A stretch of DNA of 64,000 nt from Bacteroidota bacterium (GTDB lineage Bacteria; Bacteroidota; Bacteroidia; Cytophagales; Cytophagaceae): contig JAEYZG010000062.1 of assembly GCA_023428135.1 (NCBI GenBank), forward strand, positions 186,001-250,000, read 5' to 3'. Positions 54,089 to 61,864 of the stretch are shown here, in pieces. Under the pieces are notes generated by a model, which saw only the letters and a list, made by a program, of their open reading frames with translations, was not told the origin of the DNA and did not search any database. The position numbers and the translations under genes were made by a program. Positions within the stretch are counted from its first letter, which is position 1. Every line of letters begins with the position of its first letter.

Positions 54089-54526
54089 ATGCAACTAATT
54101 ACTGAGGATCCTATAGACTTGATAAAGATGCTATCCGAAGCACATGACCCCAAAGCCGGTGCAGTAGTGCTCTTTAGTGGAGAAGTCAGAAATCACAGCC
54201 ATAAAAGAGATGTAGATTACCTCTTTTACGAATGCTATATTCCAATGGCAGAGAAAATCATCAAAGAAATTATTGAAAGCAGTTATACCAAATTTAAACT
54301 ACACAAAGCCTTATGTTGTCATAGAATAGGAAAAGTCGGTATAAGTGAAAGTGCTGTAGTCGTTATTACAGCTTCCTCCCACAGAGAAGAGGCTTACGCT
54401 GCCAACAGATATATCATAGACAGGGTAAAACATGAAGCACCTATCTGGAAGCAGGAATTTTTCTCAGATGGTACCCATGAGTGGGGACATAACTGCAGTT
54501 GCTTTGAACATCAACACAATCATTAA
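54089..54526 (+). CDS. moaE: Molybdopterin synthase large subunit MoaE
   Basis: 145 residues. It shows GAVVLFSGEVRNHSHKRDVD, the central CHRIGKVGISESAVVVITAS segment and HREEAYAANRYIIDRVKHEA with the conserved lysine, then PIWKQEFFSDGTHEWGHN. With MoaD it converts cPMP to molybdopterin. It starts 1 bp after moaD. Confidence 0.95.
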   Translation: MQLITEDPIDLIKMLSEAHDPKAGAVVLFSGEVRNHSHKRDVDYLFYECYIPMAEKIIKEIIESSYTKFKLHKALCCHRIGKVGISESAVVVITASSHREEAYAANRYIIDRVKHEAPIWKQEFFSDGTHEWGHNCSCFEHQHNH

Positions 54527-54537
54527 CTGAATAAGCT

Positions 54538-55146
54538 ATGGAAGAAAACATAATTGGAGTAGTGATGGCCGGTGGCCTTAGTTCGAGAATGGGACAAGAC
54601 AAAGGACTAATGATGGAAAACGGCCAGACCTGGGCTGAAAACGCCTTTGCCAAATTAAATCAGCTGCCTATGGAAGTTATAGTCTCTATCAATGAAAATC
54701 AAAAGCTTCCATACTCTGATATATTCCACCCCGAACATCTTATAATAGATAAAAATATAATAGAAGGTCCGTTAAACGGAATTCTTACAGTGCATTCCAA
54801 TACTCCTTCTAAAGATCTTTTCCTTCTTGCCTGCGATGTTCGGGATATCAGTACACATTTATTAAGTAAAATTTACAATGCACACATTTCCAACTTCTCA
54901 GAGGACTATGACTATTACATTCTCAAAAACGACATGCAGGAAGAACCACTTATAGGAATCTATAAATCAGACTTTCTGAAAAGAATTACGTTCATGGCAG
55001 AGAAAAACCTTTTGGTTAAAAACAGCCTAAAATACATCATGACATTCGGAAGAGGCTTTTACATTCACCTTGATGATAGCGAGAAAAATGATGTAAAAAA
55101 TTATAATAGCCCTGGAGATCTTATGGTATCGTTTGTTATACAATAA
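54538..55146 (+). CDS. mobA: Molybdenum cofactor guanylyltransferase MobA
   Basis: 202 residues. The nucleotide-binding motif is GVVMAGGLSSRMGQDKGLMM; LIIDKNIIEGPLNGILTVHS and LLACDVRDIS follow. It attaches GMP to molybdopterin, needed for the bis-MGD cofactor of NasC. It is the last gene of the nitrate operon, 11 bp after moaE. No obvious terminator follows. Confidence 0.9.
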   Translation: MEENIIGVVMAGGLSSRMGQDKGLMMENGQTWAENAFAKLNQLPMEVIVSINENQKLPYSDIFHPEHLIIDKNIIEGPLNGILTVHSNTPSKDLFLLACDVRDISTHLLSKIYNAHISNFSEDYDYYILKNDMQEEPLIGIYKSDFLKRITFMAEKNLLVKNSLKYIMTFGRGFYIHLDDSEKNDVKNYNSPGDLMVSFVIQ

Positions 55147-55306
55147 AGTTCTCAATTTCTTTAATCATATACAGATTTTGTTATCCTTCGTTTTTTTTCA
55201 ACTTAAAGCTGATATAATAGTTGGAGCAAGGAATAAACCATTATGCCGTGGTTACCTGTAATCAATTTAAATGCAAAAAGTCCTGATTCCCCAGAACTTT
55301 ACAATA

Positions 55307-56077
55307 TTAATCTTTGTGACTCACTTCAATAATATCCGAAATAAATTTTGAATATTCATCTTTCATCGGAAGTTCCATATCCACCTTTAACTGTCTTCTT
55401 TTAGAAATTACCTGTTCGTTTGTTTTAGGATTAAAACCTTCCTTATCCACCTCCTCCCAGTAAAATCCAATACCCCTCTTTTGCCAGAGAGGCAAATCAT
55501 TAAAGTTAATATTGTAAGAAAACAACAATTCATTTTTCTCTGCCACACTCAGGCCTTCTATCTTTTTAGTTGCATTGGTTTGAGAAAAGTTATCCTTACG
55601 CAATGCCCAATAGCAATGAGCATTCAAAGAATTCCTGTAAGCATCTTCATTCCTCCATCTGAAATAATCTACCACCAGATGTTTATTGGGCAACTCACAG
55701 ATCCTGCAATCAAAAGTAGCAAGGCCTCCAAGAAGCAGGGAAAATTTAGCGCTTGCTTCTCCTGCAAGAACAGAGTTATATTTTCTATGCTTGCGTGAAA
55801 ACAAAGATTCATTCAAATCAAACAACAAAGATATCTCATCACTTTCTGTATATCCATAAATGACCTTAAAGCCACAGTTCATAAGATGCTTTACTGTTTC
55901 AATCATATAATCTCTGAACCTCACATCAAAAGGAGCTTCAAATGGATGGGTTTCTTTTGTTAGTTTTGTAAAGCCTCTTCCATCAATGCGGGCAACCATA
56001 TAGATTCCCGGCAACACACAGACATCATGAGCAGTTTCATAAACTCTCATCTTATTATCCAATTCATTAAACTTCAT
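55307..56077 (-). CDS. Thg1-like 3'-5' RNA polymerase (tRNA-His guanylyltransferase family)
   Basis: 256 residues. The Thg1 palm catalytic motifs are present: ARIDGRGFTK (D32, G33) and YGYTESDEISLLF (D80, E81), which bind two metal ions. The region LNAHCYWALRKDNFSQTNAT and onward matches the Thg1 C-terminal part, but the eukaryotic HINN motif needed for G-1 addition to tRNA-His is absent. This is typical of bacterial Thg1-like proteins, which repair 5'-truncated tRNAs by template-directed 3'-5' addition. It overlaps a polynucleotide-kinase-like gene by 11 bp, so it probably works with that enzyme in RNA end repair. Confidence 0.9.
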   Translation of the reverse strand: MKFNELDNKMRVYETAHDVCVLPGIYMVARIDGRGFTKLTKETHPFEAPFDVRFRDYMIETVKHLMNCGFKVIYGYTESDEISLLFDLNESLFSRKHRKYNSVLAGEASAKFSLLLGGLATFDCRICELPNKHLVVDYFRWRNEDAYRNSLNAHCYWALRKDNFSQTNATKKIEGLSVAEKNELLFSYNINFNDLPLWQKRGIGFYWEEVDKEGFNPKTNEQVISKRRQLKVDMELPMKDEYSKFISDIIEVSHKD

Positions 56078-56513
56078 CTGACCAATCTTTTATTATAAAT
56101 TCACCATCTTTAATTTCAACACAATACATCTCATCAAAACCTTCATCGAATGAAGGTAGTTCCAGCTTTTTTAAAGTTGCCTTTATCCCTACTTCCGGAA
56201 CACATTCCTTCCCTTCCCTGCTGTTATTTCTTTCAAGTGCATCTTGTAGGTTTGTTTTAAAAAAATATCCGACTATTCTATATCCGGATGCTTTTGCCTT
56301 TGATATATATAATGCCCTTTCTATCCTTGTTGGATTAGTATTTTCAACCACAAAAGGCTGTTTGGTTTTAAAGCATGTTTCCAGAAAATGCCCTTCTCTG
56401 TTTCTTGTTCTGAGCAAATCCATAGAGATACGCACATGCGTTTTAAAAAACCTTTCTTTGAAAAAAGTGGATTTTCCCGAAGCCTGAATACCACAAAATA
56501 TAACTGCTTCCAT
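56067..56513 (-). CDS. P-loop polynucleotide-kinase-like protein (AAA_33)
   Basis: 148 residues. Walker A GIQASGKST (8-16), RISMDLLRTR and the lid/Walker-B-like VVENTNPTRIERALYISKAK place it in the AAA_33/Pnkp kinase/zeta-toxin group of small P-loop phosphotransferases. The gene overlaps the Thg1-like gene. A kinase that phosphorylates or prepares RNA 5' ends would suit a 3'-5' polymerase, which must activate a 5' end. The substrate is an inference. There is no antitoxin-like partner, so a zeta-type toxin is less likely. Confidence 0.75.
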   Translation of the reverse strand: MEAVIFCGIQASGKSTFFKERFFKTHVRISMDLLRTRNREGHFLETCFKTKQPFVVENTNPTRIERALYISKAKASGYRIVGYFFKTNLQDALERNNSREGKECVPEVGIKATLKKLELPSFDEGFDEMYCVEIKDGEFIIKDWSDEV

Positions 56514-56632
56514 TTACTTTATTTCTAAAAATTCTTTAAATCTGAATCCATCATATCATAAATCACTACAAATCAACAACTATAAACTGTATGATGCAAA
56601 ATACTGATCCTAAAAGACTCTTTGCAAAACTC

Positions 56633-56663
56633 ATTGTCAAGCGGCCTAAAAATCGTATTTTTG
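56633..56663 (+). promoter_or_regulatory. Candidate promoter of the large T9SS cargo gene
   Basis: ATTG (56633-56636), 19 nt, then TATTTTTG (56656-56663), a near match to TTTG-N19-TAnnTTTG. The ATG at 56691 is 27 nt downstream and the alternative ATG at 56709 is 45 nt downstream. Confidence 0.45.
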
Positions 56664-56690
56664 AATATATAAAAATAGTGTATTTTTCAA

Positions 56691-59600
56691 ATGACATTGC
56701 CTTTACAAATGAAAAGTAAATTTTTCTTAATCACTCTATTACTGTTTACCTTCACCGGATTAAAAGCTCAGCATAGCCAATTTGACTGGGGATTCTCCAT
56801 TTATGAAGGACAAGGAAAACTTCAGCAAACAAATGACTTTGTACTTGATTCCGAAGGAAGTATTATAGCTACCGGTTATTATACCGATTCAGGAATGGAT
56901 TTTGATCCTTCTAAAGACAATAAGTTTTTAGTCGGACATGGTGAGAAAGATATCTTTGTTGCTAAATACAGCCAGGACGGAAAATTCATTTGGGCCTTTG
57001 GAATCGGGACCCTTAAGGATGATGAAGGTAAAAGTATTTGCGTGGATAAAGAAGGAAATATTTATGTCACCGGTTATTTTAACGGATCTATAGATGTTGA
57101 TCCAGGAAATGGCATCCATACCCTCTTTGGATTGTCCGGCAACAGGCAAACATTTGTTGCTAAATATAAAGGCACCGATGGTTCTCTTATCTGGGCTGGT
57201 TTAATAAAATCCTCTTCAGATAATATGGGGGTTGACATATCAACTGATGAGTCTGGTTATATTACTTTAACCGGAAACTGGAATTCCGATAATCAAACTA
57301 ACCTGATCGATTTAGACCTTAACAACAAAGGATATAACAAACAAGGTCGAGGAAAAAACTCTTCTTTCATTGCTAGATACAGTAATACTTCCGGAGAAAT
57401 TAAATGGGGAGGAGTAATGGGCGGTTTTGATGCAACATGTGAAACAACAGCTCACGTAACAGATCTTAAGGGGAATATATATACTACAGGTTACTTTTAC
57501 CAATCAGTAGATTTTGATATTAATGAAACAGTACATGAACTGAAAAGCAGCTATGGCGCTGTCTATCTTGCAAAGTACTCTCCATCAGGAACTCTGGAAT
57601 GGGTCAACGAATTTCAGAATAATTCTCCTGACAAGTCTAACATATTCCATGATCTTTGCATTGATCATTCAGGTAACGTTACCATTACCGGAGCATTGGA
57701 AGCACAGACAGACATCGATCCTTCCTCTGCAATCAATAACATCAGTCCGAAATCTTCCTGTAATATTCTCCTTGCTCAGTTTGATGAGCTCGGAAACTAC
57801 AGATGGTCTCACTCTATCGGAGGTGGAGAAGTGGCACGCGGATTAAACGTGGCGGTCTCATCGTCAGGCACCATTTATTTCGCCGGCCTTTTTCAAAACA
57901 GATTAAATCCGGATCCTGCCTCATCAAATTCAGGTTCGTTAAGCGGTCAGGCAACAGATATCGTGATGGCTAAGTATTCTCAGGACGGCAAATTTATCTG
58001 GGCTGAAAATATCGGAGGAAATCGCAATGATACTGTATCTGCCATTGCTATTAATGATACAGGAAATATATATATTGGGGGAGCAGTAGATGGTAGTGGT
58101 AATTTTGACCCCGATCAGCAACAAGCTTATTTCTCCGCAAATGGTGGAGACTTATTCATCGCAAAATACGATTCCAGAATAGAACCTGTCTTCACATTTA
58201 CCCCTCCTTTCCAAAAGACATTCGGGGATAAGCCATTTACGCTGGAAGCATCTGTCAATTCTGGATTATCTATTACTTACACCAGTTCTGACACTTCGGT
58301 TATTAAAATCTCAGATACAACAGCAACTATTACAGGAGCAGGATCTACAGAATTGACTGCTAATGTTGATGGAAATGAAAATTATTATCCTGGCTCCTCT
58401 TCACCCAAAAGTTTGATAGTAAACAAGGCACAACAGGAATTAACATTCGAAGAAATTCCCACTAAAACTTATGGTGACGCTCCGTTTGTTCCTGAATTTA
58501 AGTCAAGTGCAGGCCTTCCAATAACTCTTTACAGTGAAATTGAAAGTATAGCTACAACCTCTGGAGATACTATTACAATTACTGGGGCTGGTTTTGTTAC
58601 AATCAGCGCCTGGTGTGGTGGAGACAAGAATTACTTCCCATCAAATGTCATTTATAAAATCTTAACTGTAAACAAGGCTAATCAGATCATAACCTTTGAA
58701 CCACTTGCTGAACGCACGTATGGGGAACCTCCTTTTACCATAACTGCAATTTCATCTTCCGGCTTACCTTTAAAATTGGAAAGTTCTAATCCTGATGTCG
58801 CATCTATATCAGGAAATGTAATTACACTGACTGGTATAGGAAATACTACTATTTTTGCTGATCAGGAAGGGAATCAGAATTATCTTCCTGCTACTACCAT
58901 TGAAAGACAATTGAAAGTGAAAGGTCCGATCTTATCCATTTCAGGAAGAGATATAGTAGCAGAAAATACCTTACAGGCATATTCAATAGTACCTCAGTTA
59001 AGCGGACATACATATGAGTGGGAATACTCAGACGAAAATATAGTATTTCCCAATAAAACAGGTCCTACAATCGCGCTAGGCTTTAATAAAAATGTAGAAG
59101 ACGGTAATCTTCGATGCATCATTTTCACCCCTGAAGGACTTCCATATGATACGGTTAATTTTGCCGTTAGAATCAATCGTGGATCGACTGTCATTCTTCC
59201 TGGCACCTCCTGCCCTGCTTCTACAGTCTTTGAGCCATGCACAGGGGGACAGATAAATTATTTCAGCCTGGCATCCATCGGGAACAAAGATTCTGGTTGC
59301 AATCCTACCGGATATTCAGATTATACACAATCAGAGATAAGTACCAAGATATTCCTTGGAGACATCTATGCTGCTGAAGTTCATACCTCAAGTGATAAAT
59401 TATCTTCTCCCACTTATTATACAGCCATCTGGATTGATTATAACAACAATGGAGAGTTTGATGATGCCGGAGAATTTCTTACTTCATCTTTCGGTAAAGA
59501 CTCTGTAATTACCCTCCAGAATATTTCCATATCCAGCAACGCTGATTTTGCCGGTGCAAGAAGGCTTAGAGTGCGTATGCGTACCACCGGAGCATTTACC

Positions 59601-59936
59601 TCTGACCAGGGTTGTATTTCTCAGGGGGAAACAGGAGAAACTGAAGATTATCTTGTACAGCTTACCAGCCACGATCGTCTGGAGGCTCCAAGCATTATTA
59701 CCCCGAATAACGATGGTATGAATGATTATTTCGTTATCCGTGGAATCAATAACAAAGAAGAAAATAAGCTGGAAATATTTGATCGTTTTGGCCAGCTATG
59801 GTATAGCAGAAAAAACTATACCAATAACTGGAATGGTACCTCTGATGAAGGAGAGCAGCTTCAAGCAGGAACCTACTATTATGTTTTCTACAATGGAGCC
59901 AGCATGATCAAAGGGTTTGTTGAATTAAAATACTAA
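56691..59936 (+). CDS. Large T9SS type B surface protein (SBBP propeller, Ig-like repeats, GEVED domain)
   Basis: 1081 residues. The signal peptide begins best at the ATG at 56709 (MKSKFFLITLLLFTFTGLKA). Residues 25-500 are SBBP/propeller repeats with the theme 'GNIYVTGYF ... DVDPG ... FVAKY'. Three Ig-like repeats of about 80 residues follow (FQKTFGDKPFTLEA, TKTYGDAPFVPEF, ERTYGEPPFTITA). Next come a further Ig-like segment, a GEVED domain (AIWIDYNNNGEFDDAGEFLT, QGETGETEDYLVQL) and the gliding-motility type B C-terminal domain (PSIITPNNDGMNDYFVIRG, LEIFDRFGQLWY, NWNGTSDEGEQLQAGTYYY). It is probably a surface-exposed adhesin. Unlike the cargo at 30.3 kb it has no adjacent PorP/SprF. Confidence 0.88.
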   Translation: MTLPLQMKSKFFLITLLLFTFTGLKAQHSQFDWGFSIYEGQGKLQQTNDFVLDSEGSIIATGYYTDSGMDFDPSKDNKFLVGHGEKDIFVAKYSQDGKFIWAFGIGTLKDDEGKSICVDKEGNIYVTGYFNGSIDVDPGNGIHTLFGLSGNRQTFVAKYKGTDGSLIWAGLIKSSSDNMGVDISTDESGYITLTGNWNSDNQTNLIDLDLNNKGYNKQGRGKNSSFIARYSNTSGEIKWGGVMGGFDATCETTAHVTDLKGNIYTTGYFYQSVDFDINETVHELKSSYGAVYLAKYSPSGTLEWVNEFQNNSPDKSNIFHDLCIDHSGNVTITGALEAQTDIDPSSAINNISPKSSCNILLAQFDELGNYRWSHSIGGGEVARGLNVAVSSSGTIYFAGLFQNRLNPDPASSNSGSLSGQATDIVMAKYSQDGKFIWAENIGGNRNDTVSAIAINDTGNIYIGGAVDGSGNFDPDQQQAYFSANGGDLFIAKYDSRIEPVFTFTPPFQKTFGDKPFTLEASVNSGLSITYTSSDTSVIKISDTTATITGAGSTELTANVDGNENYYPGSSSPKSLIVNKAQQELTFEEIPTKTYGDAPFVPEFKSSAGLPITLYSEIESIATTSGDTITITGAGFVTISAWCGGDKNYFPSNVIYKILTVNKANQIITFEPLAERTYGEPPFTITAISSSGLPLKLESSNPDVASISGNVITLTGIGNTTIFADQEGNQNYLPATTIERQLKVKGPILSISGRDIVAENTLQAYSIVPQLSGHTYEWEYSDENIVFPNKTGPTIALGFNKNVEDGNLRCIIFTPEGLPYDTVNFAVRINRGSTVILPGTSCPASTVFEPCTGGQINYFSLASIGNKDSGCNPTGYSDYTQSEISTKIFLGDIYAAEVHTSSDKLSSPTYYTAIWIDYNNNGEFDDAGEFLTSSFGKDSVITLQNISISSNADFAGARRLRVRMRTTGAFTSDQGCISQGETGETEDYLVQLTSHDRLEAPSIITPNNDGMNDYFVIRGINNKEENKLEIFDRFGQLWYSRKNYTNNWNGTSDEGEQLQAGTYYYVFYNGASMIKGFVELKY

Positions 59937-59963
59937 CTTTAAATTTTCTAATTAAAACTAACT

Positions 59964-60722
59964 ATGCTAACGGGAATACTTGTACCAATGCCAGAGGAAA
60001 TTGAGCTGATCATTTCCAATATGAATATAGAATCAACCTATGAGTCAGGCCGAAGAAATTTCTACAAAGGAACACTCAATGGCCACGAATGTGTTGTAGC
60101 CCTTTCACGTATTGGTAAAGTAGCCTCTTCTGTAACAGCCGCAATAATGATTGAACGTTTTGGAATAGACAGGCTTATCGTTGCTGGTGTAGCTGGTGCC
60201 GTCAATACAAAATTAAAAGTCGGAGATATCGTTGTAGCTACAGAAGCAACGCAACATGACCTTGATGCTCGGCCTTTGTTTCCACAATTTGAAGCTCCTC
60301 TGTTGGACAAAGCAATATTCCCATGTCACGATTCGCTTGTCTGCTCTGCAGTTGCCTGTTGTGAAGAATTCCTTCAGGATGATTTTCAAAAATTTATTGA
60401 CAAGGAATATATTGATCAGTTCTCACTCAGTACCCCTGCTGTTTACAGTGGACAGATCTGTTGCGGAGATCAGTTTATCGGATCAGCGCAGCAATTGAAT
60501 AAAATACAGAAGGAATTGCCTGATGCTTTATGTGTAGAAATGGAAGGCGGAGCAGTAGGCCAGATCTGCTATGAATTTAATATCCCTTACATTGTTGTAA
60601 GAACGATTTCCGATTCAGCTAATGATCATGCTCCAATAGATTTCTCAAAATACATTGAGAATGTTGCCAAGTATTATACCCTTGGAGTAGTAAGCAAAAT
60701 TCTTTCAAAAATTAATGAATAA
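59964..60722 (+). CDS. mtnN: 5'-methylthioadenosine/S-adenosylhomocysteine nucleosidase
   Basis: 252 residues of the Pfs/MTAN type: GILVPMPEEIELI at the N-terminus, IVAGVAGAVNTKLKVGDIVV, ATQHDLDARPLFPQ, ALCVEMEGGAVGQICYEF with the purine/ribose-binding Glu pair, and VVRTISDSANDHA with the catalytic Asp. It cleaves adenine from MTA and SAH and so supports methionine salvage and methyl-group recycling. It is a few residues longer than the E. coli enzyme, with an insertion around residues 105-150. Monocistronic, 27 bp after the T9SS cargo gene. Confidence 0.94.
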   Translation: MLTGILVPMPEEIELIISNMNIESTYESGRRNFYKGTLNGHECVVALSRIGKVASSVTAAIMIERFGIDRLIVAGVAGAVNTKLKVGDIVVATEATQHDLDARPLFPQFEAPLLDKAIFPCHDSLVCSAVACCEEFLQDDFQKFIDKEYIDQFSLSTPAVYSGQICCGDQFIGSAQQLNKIQKELPDALCVEMEGGAVGQICYEFNIPYIVVRTISDSANDHAPIDFSKYIENVAKYYTLGVVSKILSKINE

Positions 60723-60725
60723 ATA

Positions 60726-60750
60726 AAGGCTGTTTAAAAATTAAACAACC
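60726..60750. terminator. Hairpin between convergent mtnN and the copper-protein gene
   Basis: AGGCTGTTTAA (60726-60736) pairs with 60740-60750 at 10 of 11 positions (one G-U) with a 3-nt loop, just past the mtnN stop. Confidence 0.5.
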
Positions 60751-60758
60751 TTCTGACT

Positions 60759-61106
60759 TTACTTTTGCAAAATAGGTTCATGCAGTTCATGGCAGGCATC
60801 GGCACAACGTAGACACTTTTCTGCACATTCCTTACAATGTCGCATGGAAGAGTGTTTTCTGCATTCATCGGCACACTTTCTGCAGATTTCTTCACACAAT
60901 AAAAGATACTGATGTGCGATTGCAGAGTCTCTTCTTAAAAGTGCTGCAGCAGTTCTGCAAATATCCGCACAGTCTCTGTCAAACTCAATACATTTTACCA
61001 GCATTTTTACATTGTCTTCTCTGAGGCAAGCTGTAGCGCACATTTCGCAGACTGCGCCGCAATCATTTAAAATTTCTATTAAAGCTAGATCATTTTGACT
61101 TAACAT
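60759..61106 (-). CDS. Four-helix-bundle copper-binding protein (DUF326/Csp-like)
   Basis: 115 residues from the ATG at 61106; a TTG start 39 bp upstream is also in frame but unlikely. The protein holds 16 cysteines, arranged as CxxxC, CxxC and CxxxxxxC pairs on four helices (CGAVCEMCATAC; CIEFDRDCADIC; CEEICRKCADEC; CKECAEKCLRCADAC). The copper storage proteins Csp1 and Csp3 bind many Cu(I) ions inside such a bundle. No signal peptide is seen, so a cytoplasmic Csp3-like role in copper storage or detoxification is likely. No copper ATPase or regulator is adjacent. Confidence 0.88.
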   Translation of the reverse strand: MLSQNDLALIEILNDCGAVCEMCATACLREDNVKMLVKCIEFDRDCADICRTAAALLRRDSAIAHQYLLLCEEICRKCADECRKHSSMRHCKECAEKCLRCADACHELHEPILQK

Positions 61107-61218
61107 ATTGTTTGTCCTTTGGTGGCTTATAAGTAAAACCATCAAAATAAAGGAATGTTAAACAGCCTTAAGAAGAGCATGGCTTTGATTCGTTAAGCTT
61201 ATATGCACACATAAAAAA

Positions 61219-61246
61219 AGCTCAATGCATTTTTCGCATCGAGCTT
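61219..61246 (-). terminator. Intrinsic terminator of the small secreted-protein gene
   Basis: AAGCTCAATGC (61219-61229) and GCATCGAGCTT (61236-61246) pair at 10 of 11 positions. On the minus strand a TTTTTTT run follows. Confidence 0.7.
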
Positions 61247-61270
61247 AACAATTAATATTTCAATTCTATA

Positions 61271-61750
61271 TTACATCCTTTTTCCTTTTCCCTTACCTTT
61301 GCCTTTGCTATGCCCTTGATTAGTCCCATTTCCCTGATTATATTTTCCCCCCTTACATTTATACTTTAGATCTTTTTTCATGGCATGAAATTCGGGTGAT
61401 CCAGGTTTAATCCCTAAGTCTTTAGCTATTTTTCCCCACCCATTCCCCTTATTTCCCTCATAGCATTCGATTACTTTTTCAACAGGTTTACTGCAATGAC
61501 GGGAAGTCTCCAGAACTAATAATAAATCAGCGGGTTCCATTTTATAAGATAACAGCAAATGATCTATTCGTCCTTCCGACAAACCAAAATCAATACCGAT
61601 TTTCTTTTTAAACAAACTTAAATCAGTCTTTGAATGAATATTAAAATTTCTCAGAGCTGCATCTAAATTAACATCCCCAGTTTGAAATATCTGGGCTTCA
61701 GCAAATTGAAAAACAAAACAAAGTAAAACGAACAGTTTTAAAACTCTCAT
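61271..61750 (-). CDS. Small secreted protein with basic Gly-Lys tail
   Basis: 159 residues. A signal peptide (MRVLKLFVLLCFVFQFAEAQ) precedes a helical domain of about 110 residues (VNLDAALRNFNIHSKTDLSL, YKMEPADLLLVLETSRHCSK, VIECYEGNKGNGWGKIAKDL). It has three cysteines and a low-complexity tail made of GKGK repeats. The tail could bind nucleic acid, polysaccharide or phosphate at the cell surface. I do not recognise the family. It is monocistronic with its own terminator. Confidence 0.7.
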   Translation of the reverse strand: MRVLKLFVLLCFVFQFAEAQIFQTGDVNLDAALRNFNIHSKTDLSLFKKKIGIDFGLSEGRIDHLLLSYKMEPADLLLVLETSRHCSKPVEKVIECYEGNKGNGWGKIAKDLGIKPGSPEFHAMKKDLKYKCKGGKYNQGNGTNQGHSKGKGKGKGKRM

Positions 61751-61864
61751 AATCGTATATATTAATTATTAAATTATACGATGATCGCAAAACCCGGTTT
61801 ACTACTGGTATCCAAAGGTTTATATTAATATCCAAAACCCTTCCTATCAAATGCGCTTTTGATA

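Noticed and set aside
56067..56513. Zeta-toxin-like kinase of a toxin-antitoxin pair
   Set aside because: No small antitoxin gene is adjacent; the partner is a Thg1-like enzyme, so RNA processing is a better reading.
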